A DNA stretch of 64,000 bases from Magicicada septendecula (Eukaryota > Arthropoda > Insecta > Hemiptera > Cicadidae), in the NCBI GenBank assembly GCA_034769895.1, contig CM068373.1, forward strand, positions 439,995,080 through 440,059,079. Reading direction: 5' to 3'. The notes under the pieces were generated by a model, which saw only the letters and a program-made list of their open reading frames with translations, did not search any database and had not been told where the DNA came from. This document shows positions 22,966 to 36,000 of the stretch, in pieces; positions within the stretch are counted from its first letter, which is position 1, and each line of letters opens with the position of its first letter. The translations under genes were made by a program, and so were the position numbers.

Positions 22966-24858
22966 ATTATAGTTTTATAAATATGTAATTATACTAATTA
23001 ATGGTTAACTGATGATACTATCATTCTGAAAATTCTGGCGTTGCATAACATACAAATACAATGAAATAAAATATTAATATACATTAAACTAAGCCTAAGA
23101 CTATTTCTTAAATCACAATTTAATTTAATACTTAGTAATGCAAGTATAATAATAATAATAATAATAATACATATCCAAATTACAGAATTATAATAAAATA
23201 ATTCATTTTTCTGCTACATACTTGTATAAAACTTGTAGCAACAACAAATGTTTTCTATAATTAGTAAAAAACGGAGCACAAAAACCGACGCTTTCGTTGT
23301 CGAACAATAATGGCGTTACTAAGACAAATGGGACGGCTTGAGATCACTTAGTCAGTGTTTAAGATCAGCTGATTTAAATGTGAGGTGCTTGGTACGCGTG
23401 TATATTGACTTTTTTTAAATTTCAGTGAACGTAAGACATTTTTTTTTGCTCAGACTTGGAATTTTCTTACAAAAATGTAAGTTTCATATTTTTGAAATGA
23501 TATGCACGTTATTTGAAAATATTTTATATACTTACAATTGTATGTAGACAAAAATCAAGTAGTTGACTGAAGAAATTTCTGTTGATTTACTTTAAAATTA
23601 ATTAAAAATATATTGTTAACAAATAACTCTTTAAAGTATTGACATTTGCAGTAATTCCTTCTTTCCTTGCGCTAATATAGAATCGTTAGAAAATGTAACA
23701 ATTCTTAAACAAACAGTATGACCTACAACAATAACAATGTTGATTAGCTCTGTGTTGGAAGGTACGTAGTAGACAACACGAGATCGGGATGGCAGTGCTG
23801 ACAAATTAACTGTGTCGACAGCTGACTGAATTCTTCATGCGTCAACACTTTATTCTTTGTAGCGGGTATATGATAGGTGTAGTCCCAATGTAAAGGTTAT
23901 ATCAAGATAAATGCTTTGCTTCATAAACACACACGGGAACTTTTAAGTAGTGTCATAGGTGTTAAATAATTGTTTTAGCTACAAGCTGAATTGACCGTAA
24001 TCTAACGTTTACGAACCTGATGAGAGATTTCATACTTTTACTAAAAATCTCGATTAAATAAAACAAAATTTTTTTAACATAATGACAGTGAATGTATAGT
24101 GTTCAATGTTTGTGCTGTTTTAGTGATTGGACTTGTATATTTTCAATGAAATTTGAATGATACTGCTGCCATGGAATCAATCTGCGACACCTTTATATTT
24201 ATTTTTGCAAGTACTCAATACTGTTATCTTTTCGATTAACGAACACACTTATCCACAAAGTTACCGCTTTAACAACATAAAATAAAATTGTTTTCTTTTT
24301 TTCAATAACCCTATTTACGATTTTTAACATTAATTACTTAATTACAATATTTAAAATACATCTCAGTATGAGATTACTAACAGAAATAATTGGTGTTTTC
24401 TTCAGTTATCATTCGGTACATTAAAAAATTAATAACAAACTTTTGGAACTTATTTATTTATCAACTTTATAGTATTTGATCAATTAAAACTTTATGTTTG
24501 CTAAAAATTTTGTATTAGTAATATTTAATGAAATATTTGTTACATAAATATTATCTGCAATTTAATTTTATTGTATATCTTTAAATAGGTTGAGTTTATT
24601 GTTAATTATTGTGGGCCTAAAAACAAGATACACACATTGCGTGCAAATACAAACAAGCAACAAAGCAAACAACACACACACACACGTACAGATGAAGAAC
24701 CATCACTATTTTAAGAATATGTACGCTGTCTTATAAATTTTGATGAGTACATAAATTTTAAATACAATTAATTTAAAATTACGTTAGATGATTTATAAAA
24801 AGGCCTTTGTAAAGTAATCGGAATGAACAGCAATATTACCAAAATCCCTCATATAACC

Positions 24859-24864
<6 letters not shown>
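22966..24864. other. unassigned AT-rich region
   Basis: Includes a short (ATA)n run near 23150. Phrases such as ttttgaaatgatatgcac and acaattgtatgtagacaaaa at about 23490-23560 recur in part near 25035-25100, a diverged direct repeat. No gene is supported. Confidence 0.35.

Positions 24865-24933
<69 letters not shown>
24864..24933. repeat. (TC)n microsatellite
   Basis: About 70 bp of uninterrupted tc dinucleotide; the minus-strand Arg-Glu reading frame across it is an artefact. Confidence 0.95.
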
Positions 24934-24935
<2 letters not shown>

Positions 24936-26917
24936 ATCTAGATAAAACGTATAGTCTTATTCCGGTAAAGACAGGCTCTATACAATTAGCAGGCATGATG
25001 TAATTTTAATTAAATTAATGCAGATATTTTTCATATTTTTGAAATAATATGCACATTATTTGGAAATATTTTATATTCTTACAATTGTATGTAGACAAAA
25101 ATCAAATAGTAAACTGAAAAAGTTTAGTTAAATTACTTTAAAATTAATAGTAAATATAACTGTTATACTTGTTTGAATATTTTACAAATCAATCAACATT
25201 AAATAATGTTGTTCGTTTAGTATAGTGTAAAACAATCTTCATCAAAATTAGAAAACTTAAAAGTTTTAGAACAGACTTTCGCGCCTCATCATTTACTAAC
25301 TTTGTACTATCTTATCATTAAAATTTTATCTTTTCCATAAATTATGTGTTTTTAATTTAGTGAAATATATAAATGCAAATGAATCATTAAAAGCTGATTG
25401 ATATATTTTAATTTGTGTTTATTATTACTGGCGCCCTGAGGTACAATAAAGAGTCGGTACACTGGAGTAAGTGTTATAGTCTATTGAGTAGAAATATTAA
25501 TATTATCAGTGATTAAAATAGTTTGTAAACCTTACTTCTTACATGCTCATAAGCCAACATAATATGCAAATCAACAATTTAACTCCTTCGTAAAGGCCTA
25601 TCAAGTAGTGTATTAGATTCTGGATATTTACACGTTGAATGTTATTTCTCGACCGTATTTTCTATACAAATATGAGCTACAAATTTATAATTAATTAATT
25701 TCGTCAAAAAATGTAATATTCTGTGCATTATAAAATGATACGTAGGCCTAACATAGGGCTGTAAGCTTCAATATAACTTGCATTAAAGTCCTAATAAGTT
25801 TCGATGACAACAAAATCTAAGATTAATTTAAATTCTAAGACCTATTTTAAGTTCAGAAAATGTCTACGAATTTCTTCTTTCAATTTTTGGACTCAAGTAA
25901 TGAATAAAATATGGATAATTGTCAAAATTAGCTGACACTGTAGACATAGAAATTCCTAGACTTAATAATGTATAGAACGGACGTTTCTCGTAATCAAAGG
26001 TAAACGTATAAGGTTATATAACTATATTAAAGTTAATTATGTATTTTCACACTTACGCGCGCGCGCGCATAGCAAATATAATTATTAACCCATAACAAAA
26101 TTGCTCATTAACACATGCATTCCTATGATTCATTCAGCAAGTCTGTTAAGTACCAAATTCTAAAATGACAGATAGAATTTCTTTTCTGTTTCGACACATT
26201 TTTAGTACAAGATCTCTTTTAAAAATAATTTGATCCACAAATAAATTTTGAATGCTAGTTACGGCTGTGACAGAAATTAGTTAAATTATTCAATTTAAAT
26301 TAGTTTAAACATTTTCAATTTCAATTTGTTTTTTCTTCAACGTCTAAAAACATAACTAAAGTTAAAAACGCATTTCCTTTAGTTTGAATGCTTAGAACAA
26401 AGGGTGACTTTAAGAAATAAGAATTCTTTTTCCTTTTGTATAGAAAATTATTTTTTTAGACACATGGCTACTTTATGCTTAATGATACCCAGAAAAATTG
26501 TTACTGAAGTTAAAATAATAATGTAAATCTGTTCTATCATTAACTAAAAATAATTTCAATGTCTTTCAACTGAATGATTATTTTGGTCTCAAAAAATTCC
26601 GTCTAAGGGTTTCATATTTAATTAAATGACAGAAAGTTATTTCATCACAAAAACGTTGAATAGAAAAATATTTTATGAAGATATGCTTTAAGCTTACTTG
26701 AAATTACGTATTGTCTGTCAGCTGATTTGAATATTGGTATTTCTTTTATAAAGTTAATGAATTGTTGACCAAATTTTATGATTTTAATTATATTTCTTTC
26801 TGTTGATTACAACCGCCGTCGCACAAATGCAAAATTCGAAAACAAAATTAAGATTTCTTTCGGGTTTAGTCAAATTATTCTGTACCTCTTTAATAGTCGA
26901 ACACGATTACTAACTAC
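24934..26917. other. unassigned AT-rich region
   Basis: Contains the second copy of the diverged direct repeat (25030-25130) and a short (GC)n run at about 26055-26068. Nothing else I can support. Confidence 0.35.
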
Positions 26918-29900
26918 CAGTGGCGGCCCGTGCTTAGGTTGCACGGTTGCACAACCCCCATTAAATCCTGTAAATTTAATTGTATTTTTAATCCTGTAAA
27001 TCCCCCATAAACTGTATTTTAAATTATAAAATTATGAAAAAAACAATAATTAATAAGTGTTTTCAAGCTAAACAATCGTAGTTAATCATTTGTTGATTGA
27101 AAAGTGCAGAGCACTTAATGAAAACCGTACACGCTCTCGCCGCGGTGTACTACGGGTGTGTACACCAGCTTTGACGCGCTTGGTATATGCAGAAACACAA
27201 TGTAGTTGTGTTCTGAATGGCTACACTAGGATGTTCCTATTACATCGCTATAGCTTCGCCTGGTGTGATTAGGGACTGCAAACTCCGCTTGTCAGTCACG
27301 GCGCCACCAGTATGTTGGTAAATAACACGTGGTGCGACAGTTCCAATTTGTATGGTTATGTTGTTTTATTAGTTCAGTTCATTAGTGTCGGTCGAATTTT
27401 TTGTGAAGTTTATTGTTAGTATTAGTTAAGTGTTAGTACAATTCATTGTTAAATATAAATAATAGTGCATATTAAAGGATTAAGGCGTCATAGTGTAAGA
27501 TATTCGTTATATATAACTCGTAGGACGCAATGAATTCTGTCGAAAACTTAACGAAAACACCGTTCAGTTTACGTCCAATTGAGGAAAAAATTGAAATTAA
27601 GAGAGTAGGTAGACCTACACCAGATCTTTCAAGGTTTAATCAAACTGTAAAGTCAGGTAATAGAATTTTTAATCGTAAATTTAAAACAGACTTATACAAT
27701 AAATATTTCTGGTTATGTGGGTGTGACACTAAAATTGCATTATTTTGTTTTCCTTGTATATTGTTTGGAGGGGAGGAGACTTGGACTAAGACTGGATTTA
27801 AAGACTTAAACTATTTTAATGACAGAACTAAAAAACATGAGGCTTGAGGTACCCACATAAAAATTAGTTTACAGTTAGCATTGTTAGGAACAACTAACAT
27901 AGCAGAACAACTAGATACAGCTTATAGGAGAAATATTGTAGCTCACAATGAGCAAGTTAAGCAGAATAGATATGTGCTAAGTATTATTATCAACTGTATT
28001 CGTTTCTGTGGTGTGTTTGAACTAGCTTTAAGAGGCCACGATGAGTCTATAGAATCAAATAATCCAGGAATTTTTAGAGGGTTAATAGATTTTAGTGCAG
28101 AGCTAGATACAGTTTTAAAAAACCATCTTGAAACTTCAACAGTATTTAGGGGTACTTCTAAAACCATTAAAAATGAATTACTACAAATAATGCTAGAAGT
28201 CTGTCACGAAAGAATTTCAGATGAAATTAAACAAGCAAATGTTTTAGCTGTTATTGCTGATGAAACCAGCGATGTGTCTAATTTATACCAAGTAGCTGTT
28301 ATCTATAGGTACATAGCAAAAAACAGACCTGTAGAAAGATTCTGGACTTTTCTTAACCCTTCTCGTCATGATGCCAGGGCCTTAGCATCATGTATTCTTG
28401 ATGAGTTAAAACACCACAAAATAAATGAAACTCCCCAAAAGCTCATTGCACAGACATATGATGGAGCATCTGTAATGGCTGGAACTTCTAGTGGTGTATA
28501 TGCAATTGTAAAAAATTGTTATGCCGATGCCCAATATGTTCATTGTCATGCACATCAACTGAATTTAGTTGTGATGAAAGCTGCATCAATAAACAGGGAA
28601 GTTCGAGTTTTCTTTGCCAATGTTCAAGGTCTTTGCGCTTTTTTCTCAGTTAGTCCGCAAAGAACATCAATACTAGATGCAGTAGTAAAAAAGCGGTTAC
28701 CCAGATCTGTACCTACCAGATGGAACTTTCAATCGAAAAGTGTCACAACAATTTATGATCACAGGCAGGACCTAATACAGTGCATAAAAACAATATTAGA
28801 TTCTGATCACATAAAAAATGACAGTACTCTTTCACAGGCTTCTGGCCACTTAAAAGTTTTAGGAAGTCAAAACTTTATTTTTTGGCTCTCATTTTTTAGA
28901 AAAATTATGCCATTTACTGACATACTCTTTAATCAGCTCCAGAAAGTAGATATTGATCTCACTGTTATAAAACGGTCTCTTACAAGTTTTGAAGAAAATG
29001 TGTTGAAAATCAGAAATAATATTGACACAGACACTGGAGAGCCACAACAGTCATCACAAAGTTCACCTCCAAAGAAAAGGAAGATTGACAAAACTGAGTG
29101 GAAGAGACAGGCGAAAAAGTACGTATGTGATGTGATTATATGCCAAATAAAGGAACGGTTTAGATTCACGAGCCATCTCGTAGGAGCATCTTTGTTCATG
29201 TCAGAAAAGTTTCCAGATTATGATTCTAAATTTCCAGGAGACACTGTAAAAACTGTATGCAACGCTTACAATTTTCTCAATTTAAAAAAACTCTGTACGG
29301 AACTTGCAACAATCTATAGTGCAACGGATTTTAGAAGACTGTCAGGGGCTGTTAGTTTGTACTCTTTTTTCAAAGACAATAAGTTAGAAGAAACTTTTAG
29401 TGAAGCTGTAAAACTCTTAGAAATTTTGATTACAATACCAATGACCTCTTCTGAAGCAGAAAGATGTTTTTCGACGCTTAAAAGAATAAAGACATTTCTA
29501 AGAAACACCATGTCACCATGGTCATTGTCTGCATTGGCCATGCTCTCAATAGAAAGGGACCTGATCATGGAATTTTCTGATTTCAATCTGAAGGTGATTG
29601 AAAAATTTGCCAGTCTGAAAGAAAGGCGGATTGATTTTCTTTTCAAATAAGGGTAAGTGACAAAATTATTCCCAAGTATAACTATATTTTTCAATATTAA
29701 TTATGTCTACACAGCAAAATAGCTTATCTAAAGTGAATTAATACTAAAATAAATAGTCCTGTTATGACGTTAACTAATTTCAAAATAATTTCAATACATG
29801 TTTTGGATGCTGTTACACAGAAAATGTTATATTACCATATGTCATAATTTTGAATTAAATAAAACAATACTAACTTTATCATTCAGTCATATAAACTTAG

Positions 29901-29990
29901 TGATATTTTTGCATTTTCTATTTAAAAAATTTAGTACCATCCAACCCACAACTGCAACCCCCCAAAAATTTCAACCACCAGCCGCCACTG
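26918..29990 (+). mobile_element. hAT transposon, nearly intact, perfect 8-bp target duplication
   Basis: The left end cagtggcggcccgtgc (26918) and the right end, ...gccgccactg (29990), give a short terminal inverted repeat, cagtggcggc, with further similarity inward (gttgcac... / ggttgcag...). The identical 8-mer ctaactac lies immediately before (26910-26917) and after (29991-29998): an exact 8-bp target-site duplication, the hallmark of hAT transposases. The 3073-bp length fits an autonomous element. The single transposase gene inside has one in-frame stop. The perfect duplication indicates a recent insertion. Confidence 0.95.
27530..29650 (+). pseudogene. hAT transposase with TTF-type zinc finger and one in-frame TGA
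   Basis: Starts ATG 27530 (MNSVENLTKTPFSLRP). A TTF-type finger lies at residues 45-80, with W61, C63, C65 and the CFPC pair C73/C76. After KKHEA a TGA (27845-27847) interrupts, and the same frame then runs open for 600 codons to TAA at 29648-29650. Beyond the stop come the DUF4371-like region, VIADETSD (first catalytic Asp), TYDGASVM (second Asp), HCHAHQLNLVV (the conserved C/H motif) and, near the end, PMTSSEAERCFSTLKR with the catalytic Glu in the hAT dimerisation domain. Total about 706 codons, normal for ZMYM1/TTF-type hAT proteins. A lysine-rich PPKKRK segment around 29070 could be a nuclear signal. A single substitution would explain the stop; recoding is unproven. Confidence 0.9.
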
Positions 29991-29998
29991 CTAACTAC

Positions 29999-30923
29999 TA
30001 CGTAAGAAACTTTAATGCGTAGACGGTTGTGTTGCGTAGTGCAGCAGATTCGATGCCCTCCAATTCGGAGAACTGGCCTTCCCTTTCTCGTACAAAGTAC
30101 ACACACTACTTGGACTGGCTGACGTAATGGCTTACGGACGTAATCGTGCACCGTATTACTACGAAATCCAATTCTTTTGTTTAAGTTAATGTAATACAAG
30201 AAAAATTGTCAAACCATTGAATACTTAGGCCCATTTTATAAAATTCAAACCGTTCTCGGATTAGCCTATATTTATTCTTATTTAGAAATATTTTGCAGTG
30301 AAAACGCAATTTAGTCTCTTGAAAACTTAAGTTTTCTAGAACCTTCCATTTGACAAACAGAAGATTCGACTTTCGGTTTTTGTTCTATTTGTTGCGAACC
30401 GTTTCAGACACACTAATTAATCAATTGTTAACTATTACAATCACCGTTTACGGGTTAATCCTTTTGGCGAGGAGACCAAGTCTATTTTCAGATGACTTTA
30501 TACGTTAAAAAAATGTAATTTCATAACAAGAAAATGTAAAGTTATTTTGAATTTTAGCTTTCTTTTTTAAAGTCAAAAAACTATTTCTTTAATACAATTT
30601 TTGTACCTAATTAATGAAGGGACTTGAATAACTGTTAATACTGGCTAACATTACGTGCACAGAAATTTCTAGATTTAATAAAGATTAATAAAATTCGGAA
30701 CGAAACGTTAATTATTTTGTAATAAGAGTTGAAAAGTCAAAACGTTAATGTACTTTAACATTTTCTTTTGTTCTTATGTTGTAATCAATTGTATAATATA
30801 ATAACAATATAATGTTTAATCTTAATTGTTGACGTCTTGACATATTTCGGCTTAGGACAATGGACCTGTTTCGAAGTTTCATTGTTTAATACTAATTTAA
30901 TTATAAGATAGTGTAAAACCATT
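29999..30923. other. unassigned AT-rich spacer between the hAT and the Gypsy element
   Basis: No gene or repeat is supported. It ends in catt, the target duplication of the LTR element. Confidence 0.35.
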
Positions 30924-32514
30924 TGTAACGTCTTTTCGCCGCGTTACAAATCCAGGGAACCCCTCATAATTAAACTCCGTTAATTAGATGGGCTGCCTAC
31001 GTTGTAACAGAATTGATCACAAATAATTAATGTAACAAATTACTTACTAACTGTGTAAGGAAACAATGGCAAGGTATACAATTGATTTAAGCACTCCTCA
31101 TATGTGTGTAACAAGAAGACTTCTCTTTATTTAACATTTAAAAAACATATACTGACAGATCCCATGACATTACTAATTCAATTATTAAGTTATTTGAAAG
31201 GTTTCTTTAAACTTTGAGATCAAACTTGATTTTATATAGCTATACCTCGGATCCGGGTCAACTTTCTGTATTTCTGTAATTAAGACTTTTAATTATACTC
31301 ATTTCATGATATTAGCTTGCAAGACTTTCTTTTATTCAACCATTGGAAGAATGGTATTATTGCTTGAATTATATTACTCTACATTAGCATATAAACTGTT
31401 ACAAGGTATGAAGTTAGAATAGTTACATGAAATTCTTAGATTTAATTTATAAGTCTTTACAAAGTTAATAGTTTCTGAAAAGTCTCTTTCAAGATGTGTT
31501 GTGTAACAAATATTAGTAACCCTCGATAGACAGGCTATCGAGTCACCTTTTCTTTGGTATGCAGAAGACTCGTCCTGGCGTATCCGTCTTGGGAAACAGG
31601 AACAGCTACGTCGTCATCTCGGTCTGGCCTTCCTCTGTAAAGGGCTCCAAAAGTTCGCAGGTTGAACAATATGTCGTGTAGATATCTACGATGATCTTGT
31701 AGATTCTCGGATGTCCTGATCTGCATATTCTGTCACGTGCAGTAGAGTTTGTGGCTTCTGATAGTTCACATTTCCGGGTATGACTTTGGAATTGTTGTTA
31801 TTTGTTGAAGCACGAAGTCATCTTGTGTTACACTCCTTTTTTTTACGTTTCGATTTTTTTACTTTAAATTTCTTGTCTATTTACATGACTATATTAATTA
31901 ACACATCCAGATGCTTTAAACAGCTACATCTGGTACACCATCTTAAAATGAAACAAAATATAGTTAACATATTTTAAGCGCACAGCTCCTACGTCTATAC
32001 TGTACGAAGTCACCATTGCAAGAGAGAGAAATTCCGCTCCCTTCGCCTGGTACTGGGCAAAAGTTAGTGGGACAATTTCCGCGCGAGAATATAGTTCCTA
32101 ACTATATTTAAGTTAACATTTTTTATTTATACAAACTATCCCTAAACAAATATACATAATTTAAATCAGTTGTTTTAGCGACTATTTATGTCTTCAGATT
32201 TTTTATTATTAACATTAATTTTTTTATCTTATTCTAACTCACACAAGATTCGGAAAGCATGTCGAGTCTGGAATCAACAGGACAGCGCCTGCTTACAAGC
32301 AAAGGGTTAAATACGATATTAATAACTCTTTACAATTTATCTTTTTATTAGAGTATCTTATAAATAACTAATTAATTACTGCTTCGTCTCATACTGAGTA
32401 CATACAGGTATTTTATACTAATACAGTGAGATTTAAATGGCTTAAGAGCTCGCAACCTTAATTTTTTTTTAAATTTTTATTTTCTTGATTATTTCTTTTA
32501 TTTAAATCGTCACA
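30924..32514 (-). repeat. 3' LTR of the Gypsy element
   Basis: Plus-strand ends are tgtaacgtcttttcgccg and aaatcgtcaca; on the coding strand the LTR starts tgtgacgattt and ends acgttaca, keeping TG...CA. Adjacent inside, on the coding strand, is a purine-rich aagcggtggag (plus ctccaccgctt at 32517-32527), a likely polypurine tract. The 65-codon open frame inside the LTR is duplicated in both LTRs and is probably not a gene. Confidence 0.95.
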
Positions 32515-33079
32515 TACTCCACCGCTTAAATTGCACGCTACGGTTAAGCTTTTTTGAGTCTAACTCACTATTGGGCACTGGGATATTGAATGGGGTTAGT
32601 GTGTGTAATTTCTTTCACATAGTTGTCGTACACTTTACAACGTTGTTCACATAGTTATTACCTATAGTTACAACACAGTACACTTTATATTCTTATGAAC
32701 TACCTTTTTTTTGTTTACATACTATTAACACTAAATATTTACACAATTAAAACACAAAACTCTTTCTTATCTCTATCACTTAATTTTACTACCGGTTTTT
32801 TGTTTGTCTTACTCTCTCTTCTATAGAGTAACTTTCTAAATCTTTACTATTTAGAATTCTATCTTTTCTTCTGTGAGTCCTATATAACTCATGTAGTTAA
32901 TGAGTGTTAGTACCCATCTAGTTAATGATTATTCATTAATGCATGCTTCGCAGAACTGGAACTCAGGTTGATCAGGCCTCGTTTCCAAACTCTACGTTTT
33001 ACATTTCTTACGTGGATTCAGAAATATAATTTTCTTTACTGCCTAGTATTCCCTTTTCTTTTTGGGTTATACTCTACCG
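32515..33079 (-). other. 3' untranslated interior of the Gypsy element
   Basis: Between the end of pol and the 3' LTR. AT-rich, no open frame of note, no envelope gene. Holds the putative polypurine tract at its LTR-proximal end. Confidence 0.7.
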
Positions 33080-36000
33080 TCACTTCTTCTTATACAACTT
33101 TAGTTGCGAAATATGCGTTCTCCGCACATATTTCTGAGTTGCAGGTTCGCACAGGGCTACTGTAACTGGAGTTAGGTACTTTTGGATTTGGTAAGGGCCA
33201 CACCATCTGAATGATAGTTTCGAGGTGGTCTTATCAATCGCACTACTAATGGGGTGAGTCTTGTACATTACTAAGTCACCTACTTGGTACCTGACTGAGT
33301 TGCTAAGATTACCTTTCTCGTGGTATCTTCTGGATTTTTCCAAGCTTGCTCTTAAGTTAGAGCGGGCTTTGTTCCATATTCTTTTTATCTGCTTATCCGT
33401 TATTTGCGGAGGCAGCAGATCGTGTATATTCCGTCTTGTGGACAAAGGGTGGTTTGGTCGATACTTGTATAGTAACTCGAACGGGGTCGACTTGTGACCT
33501 TCGTGGTAAGCTGAATTAAAAGCGTATTGAATCCAGGATAGATTTTGGTCCCACGACGTGTGATCGTTCGCATGATAGGCTATTAGCGCAGATTTGAGGT
33601 TTCGTAGATACCTTTCAGCAATATTGCCTTGCGGTCGATACTCTGTAGTGGTTATATGGTCTATCCCTAACTTGAAACACATATTCCTAAATTCTTTTGC
33701 TTTAAACTGCGGGCCGTTATCAGATACTATACGTACTGGAGTACCGTAATCTTTAAATAATCTTTCCTGTAGTATTTTAACTGTTGTCGACGCTAATGCT
33801 CGTCGCATGGGATACATCCAAACAAATTTGGTGAACGAATCTACACATATCAGTAACATGGTATTTCCTGATTTGGATCGTGGATACGGACCTGAGAAAT
33901 CTAGATAAAGTTTCGAAAAAGGGGTCTTTGGGATTTCTGATATCAATTGGCTTACTTGAGTATTTCTGGCGGGTTTGCTAAGGGCGCATAATGAACATTT
34001 CTTTACGAAGGTAGCTATTTCGCAGTTCATATTGTTCCAATGATATTCCTTTCGAATACGATGTATCGTCTTATTGATTCCCATATGGGCTCCTATGGTA
34101 GATGAATGGAAGTATTCCATTAGCACGGGCTTAATTACATCCGGGGCTATTATTCTTAATTCCTTTCCGTCTCTTATTTTGAGACACAGTACATTCTTAC
34201 TCAATACGTACTTCTCGGATTTAATACCTTGGGTAAGTTGTTCTATAATAGGCTTCAGTAAGGGGTCTTGTTGTTGATATAGGGCAATGTTTGTAAAGGC
34301 AAGGGGGTATTCAGTAATTACAGCGTTCGCACTTGCTATTTCCGGCTTCACTACGTTTTCGGAAGTTTTAGTGGGTGACTGGAACATACGGGACAGGGTA
34401 TCGGCGACTACATTTTGAGTACCTTTAATATGCTGCAATCTGAATTTGTAGCAGTTTAATTTCAATATCCATCTGCCAATTCGTCCTAATTGTTTAGGGT
34501 GATTCAATAACCATGATAACGCCTGATTGTCGGTTTCTAAAAGAAATTCTTTATGTTCTAGGAAGGGTTTAAACTTTTCGAATGCAAAAACAATTGCTAA
34601 ACATTCCAATTCATATGCAGAATACTTTCTTTCTTGATCGCTCAGTGTTCGTGATGCATAACTAATTGGTAGTCTACAGTTATCTATCTCTTGGTATATC
34701 ACTGCACCTAACGCTACACTGGAACTGTCGGTTTGCACGACGAATGGTTTTGTGAAATCAGCTAATTGCAAAACTGGGGGAGATATAATGCTTTCTTTAA
34801 GTTGCTCAAACGCGTTTTGATGTATTGAGCTCCATTCGAACTTCGTTCCCTTCTTTCGTAAGGAGTTTAGGGGTGCTGCTATTTCGGCAAGATGGGGAAT
34901 ATATTTGTGGAAATAATTCACCATACCTAAAAATCGGGCTATACCTTTTGCATCTCGTGGGGGTGCAAATTCTCTAATAGCACGGGTACGTTCGGGGTCA
35001 ATGCTTACCTTTCCATTCGCTTTCACTATGTGTCCTAAGAAAGAAAACTGAGGGACAGCAAAACTTACCTTATTTGGGTTCACCGTTAATCCTGCTCTTA
35101 GTAAACGAGATAACACTTCACGCAAATGTCTGAGATGTTGTTCCATTGATTCACTGTATATTACGATGTCGTCCAAATAGTGGTACACATATTTAAATTT
35201 AATGTCGTGAAATATCTTCTCCAATAGTCTACTACATACGGAACTTCCTTGAGATATTCCAAAGGGTACCCTAGTAAATTGGTACAAGTTAAAAGGAACT
35301 GCAAACGCGGTTAGACGTTTGGATTCTTCTGAAAGAGGTATTTGGTGAAAAGCTTGATTTAGATCCATTACCGTAAAAACCATAGCTTTAGTAAAATAAT
35401 GAAACGCACTATGGATGTCTGGAAGAGGGATTGATTCAAATTCTATTCTTTTATTTAATTGCCTGTAGTCTACAACTAGTCGGTGTTTATCTGGTCCTTT
35501 CGGTACTAAAAAGGAGGGTGAAGAATATGGGGACGTAGAGGGTTCTATGACTCCTTGATCCAATAACTTATTGATATGGTTTCGCATGACTTCCATCTTG
35601 GGGGGAGACAACTTGTACGGGGGTAGTCGTATTACTTTCTGATCACTCAGATTAATTTTATACTCTATTAGGTCCGTCAGTCCTAGTTTTGGTGTAAGAA
35701 CCGAGGAAAATTCTTTTATTAGTTTTACTATTTTGACTCTATCTCTTCGTTCTAGGTGAGATAAATCTGAATCTTGGTGTATTACATGTGCAGTAGATGA
35801 ACAACGTTTATCTTCATTACTATCAAATTTATGTTTTCTTGCACGGTCAAATCTGAAATAAAATTCTCGCTCGTAGATGTCAAGAATCATTCCTGTCTTA
35901 CTAATAAAATCTGCACCTAATATTAAATCAGGTCCTAATTCTTTACATACTAACATTGTAAATATCCAACTTAGGTTTTTTATTTTAACCTTAACGGTAA

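Noticed and set aside
31780-31977. 65-codon frame, present identically at 39849-40046
   Set aside because: It lies inside both LTRs, so it is duplicated by the element's structure and has no recognisable domain.
32515-33079. Envelope gene in the Gypsy element
   Set aside because: The interval between pol and the 3' LTR is 565 bp and has no frame of suitable length, so this is a plain retrotransposon.
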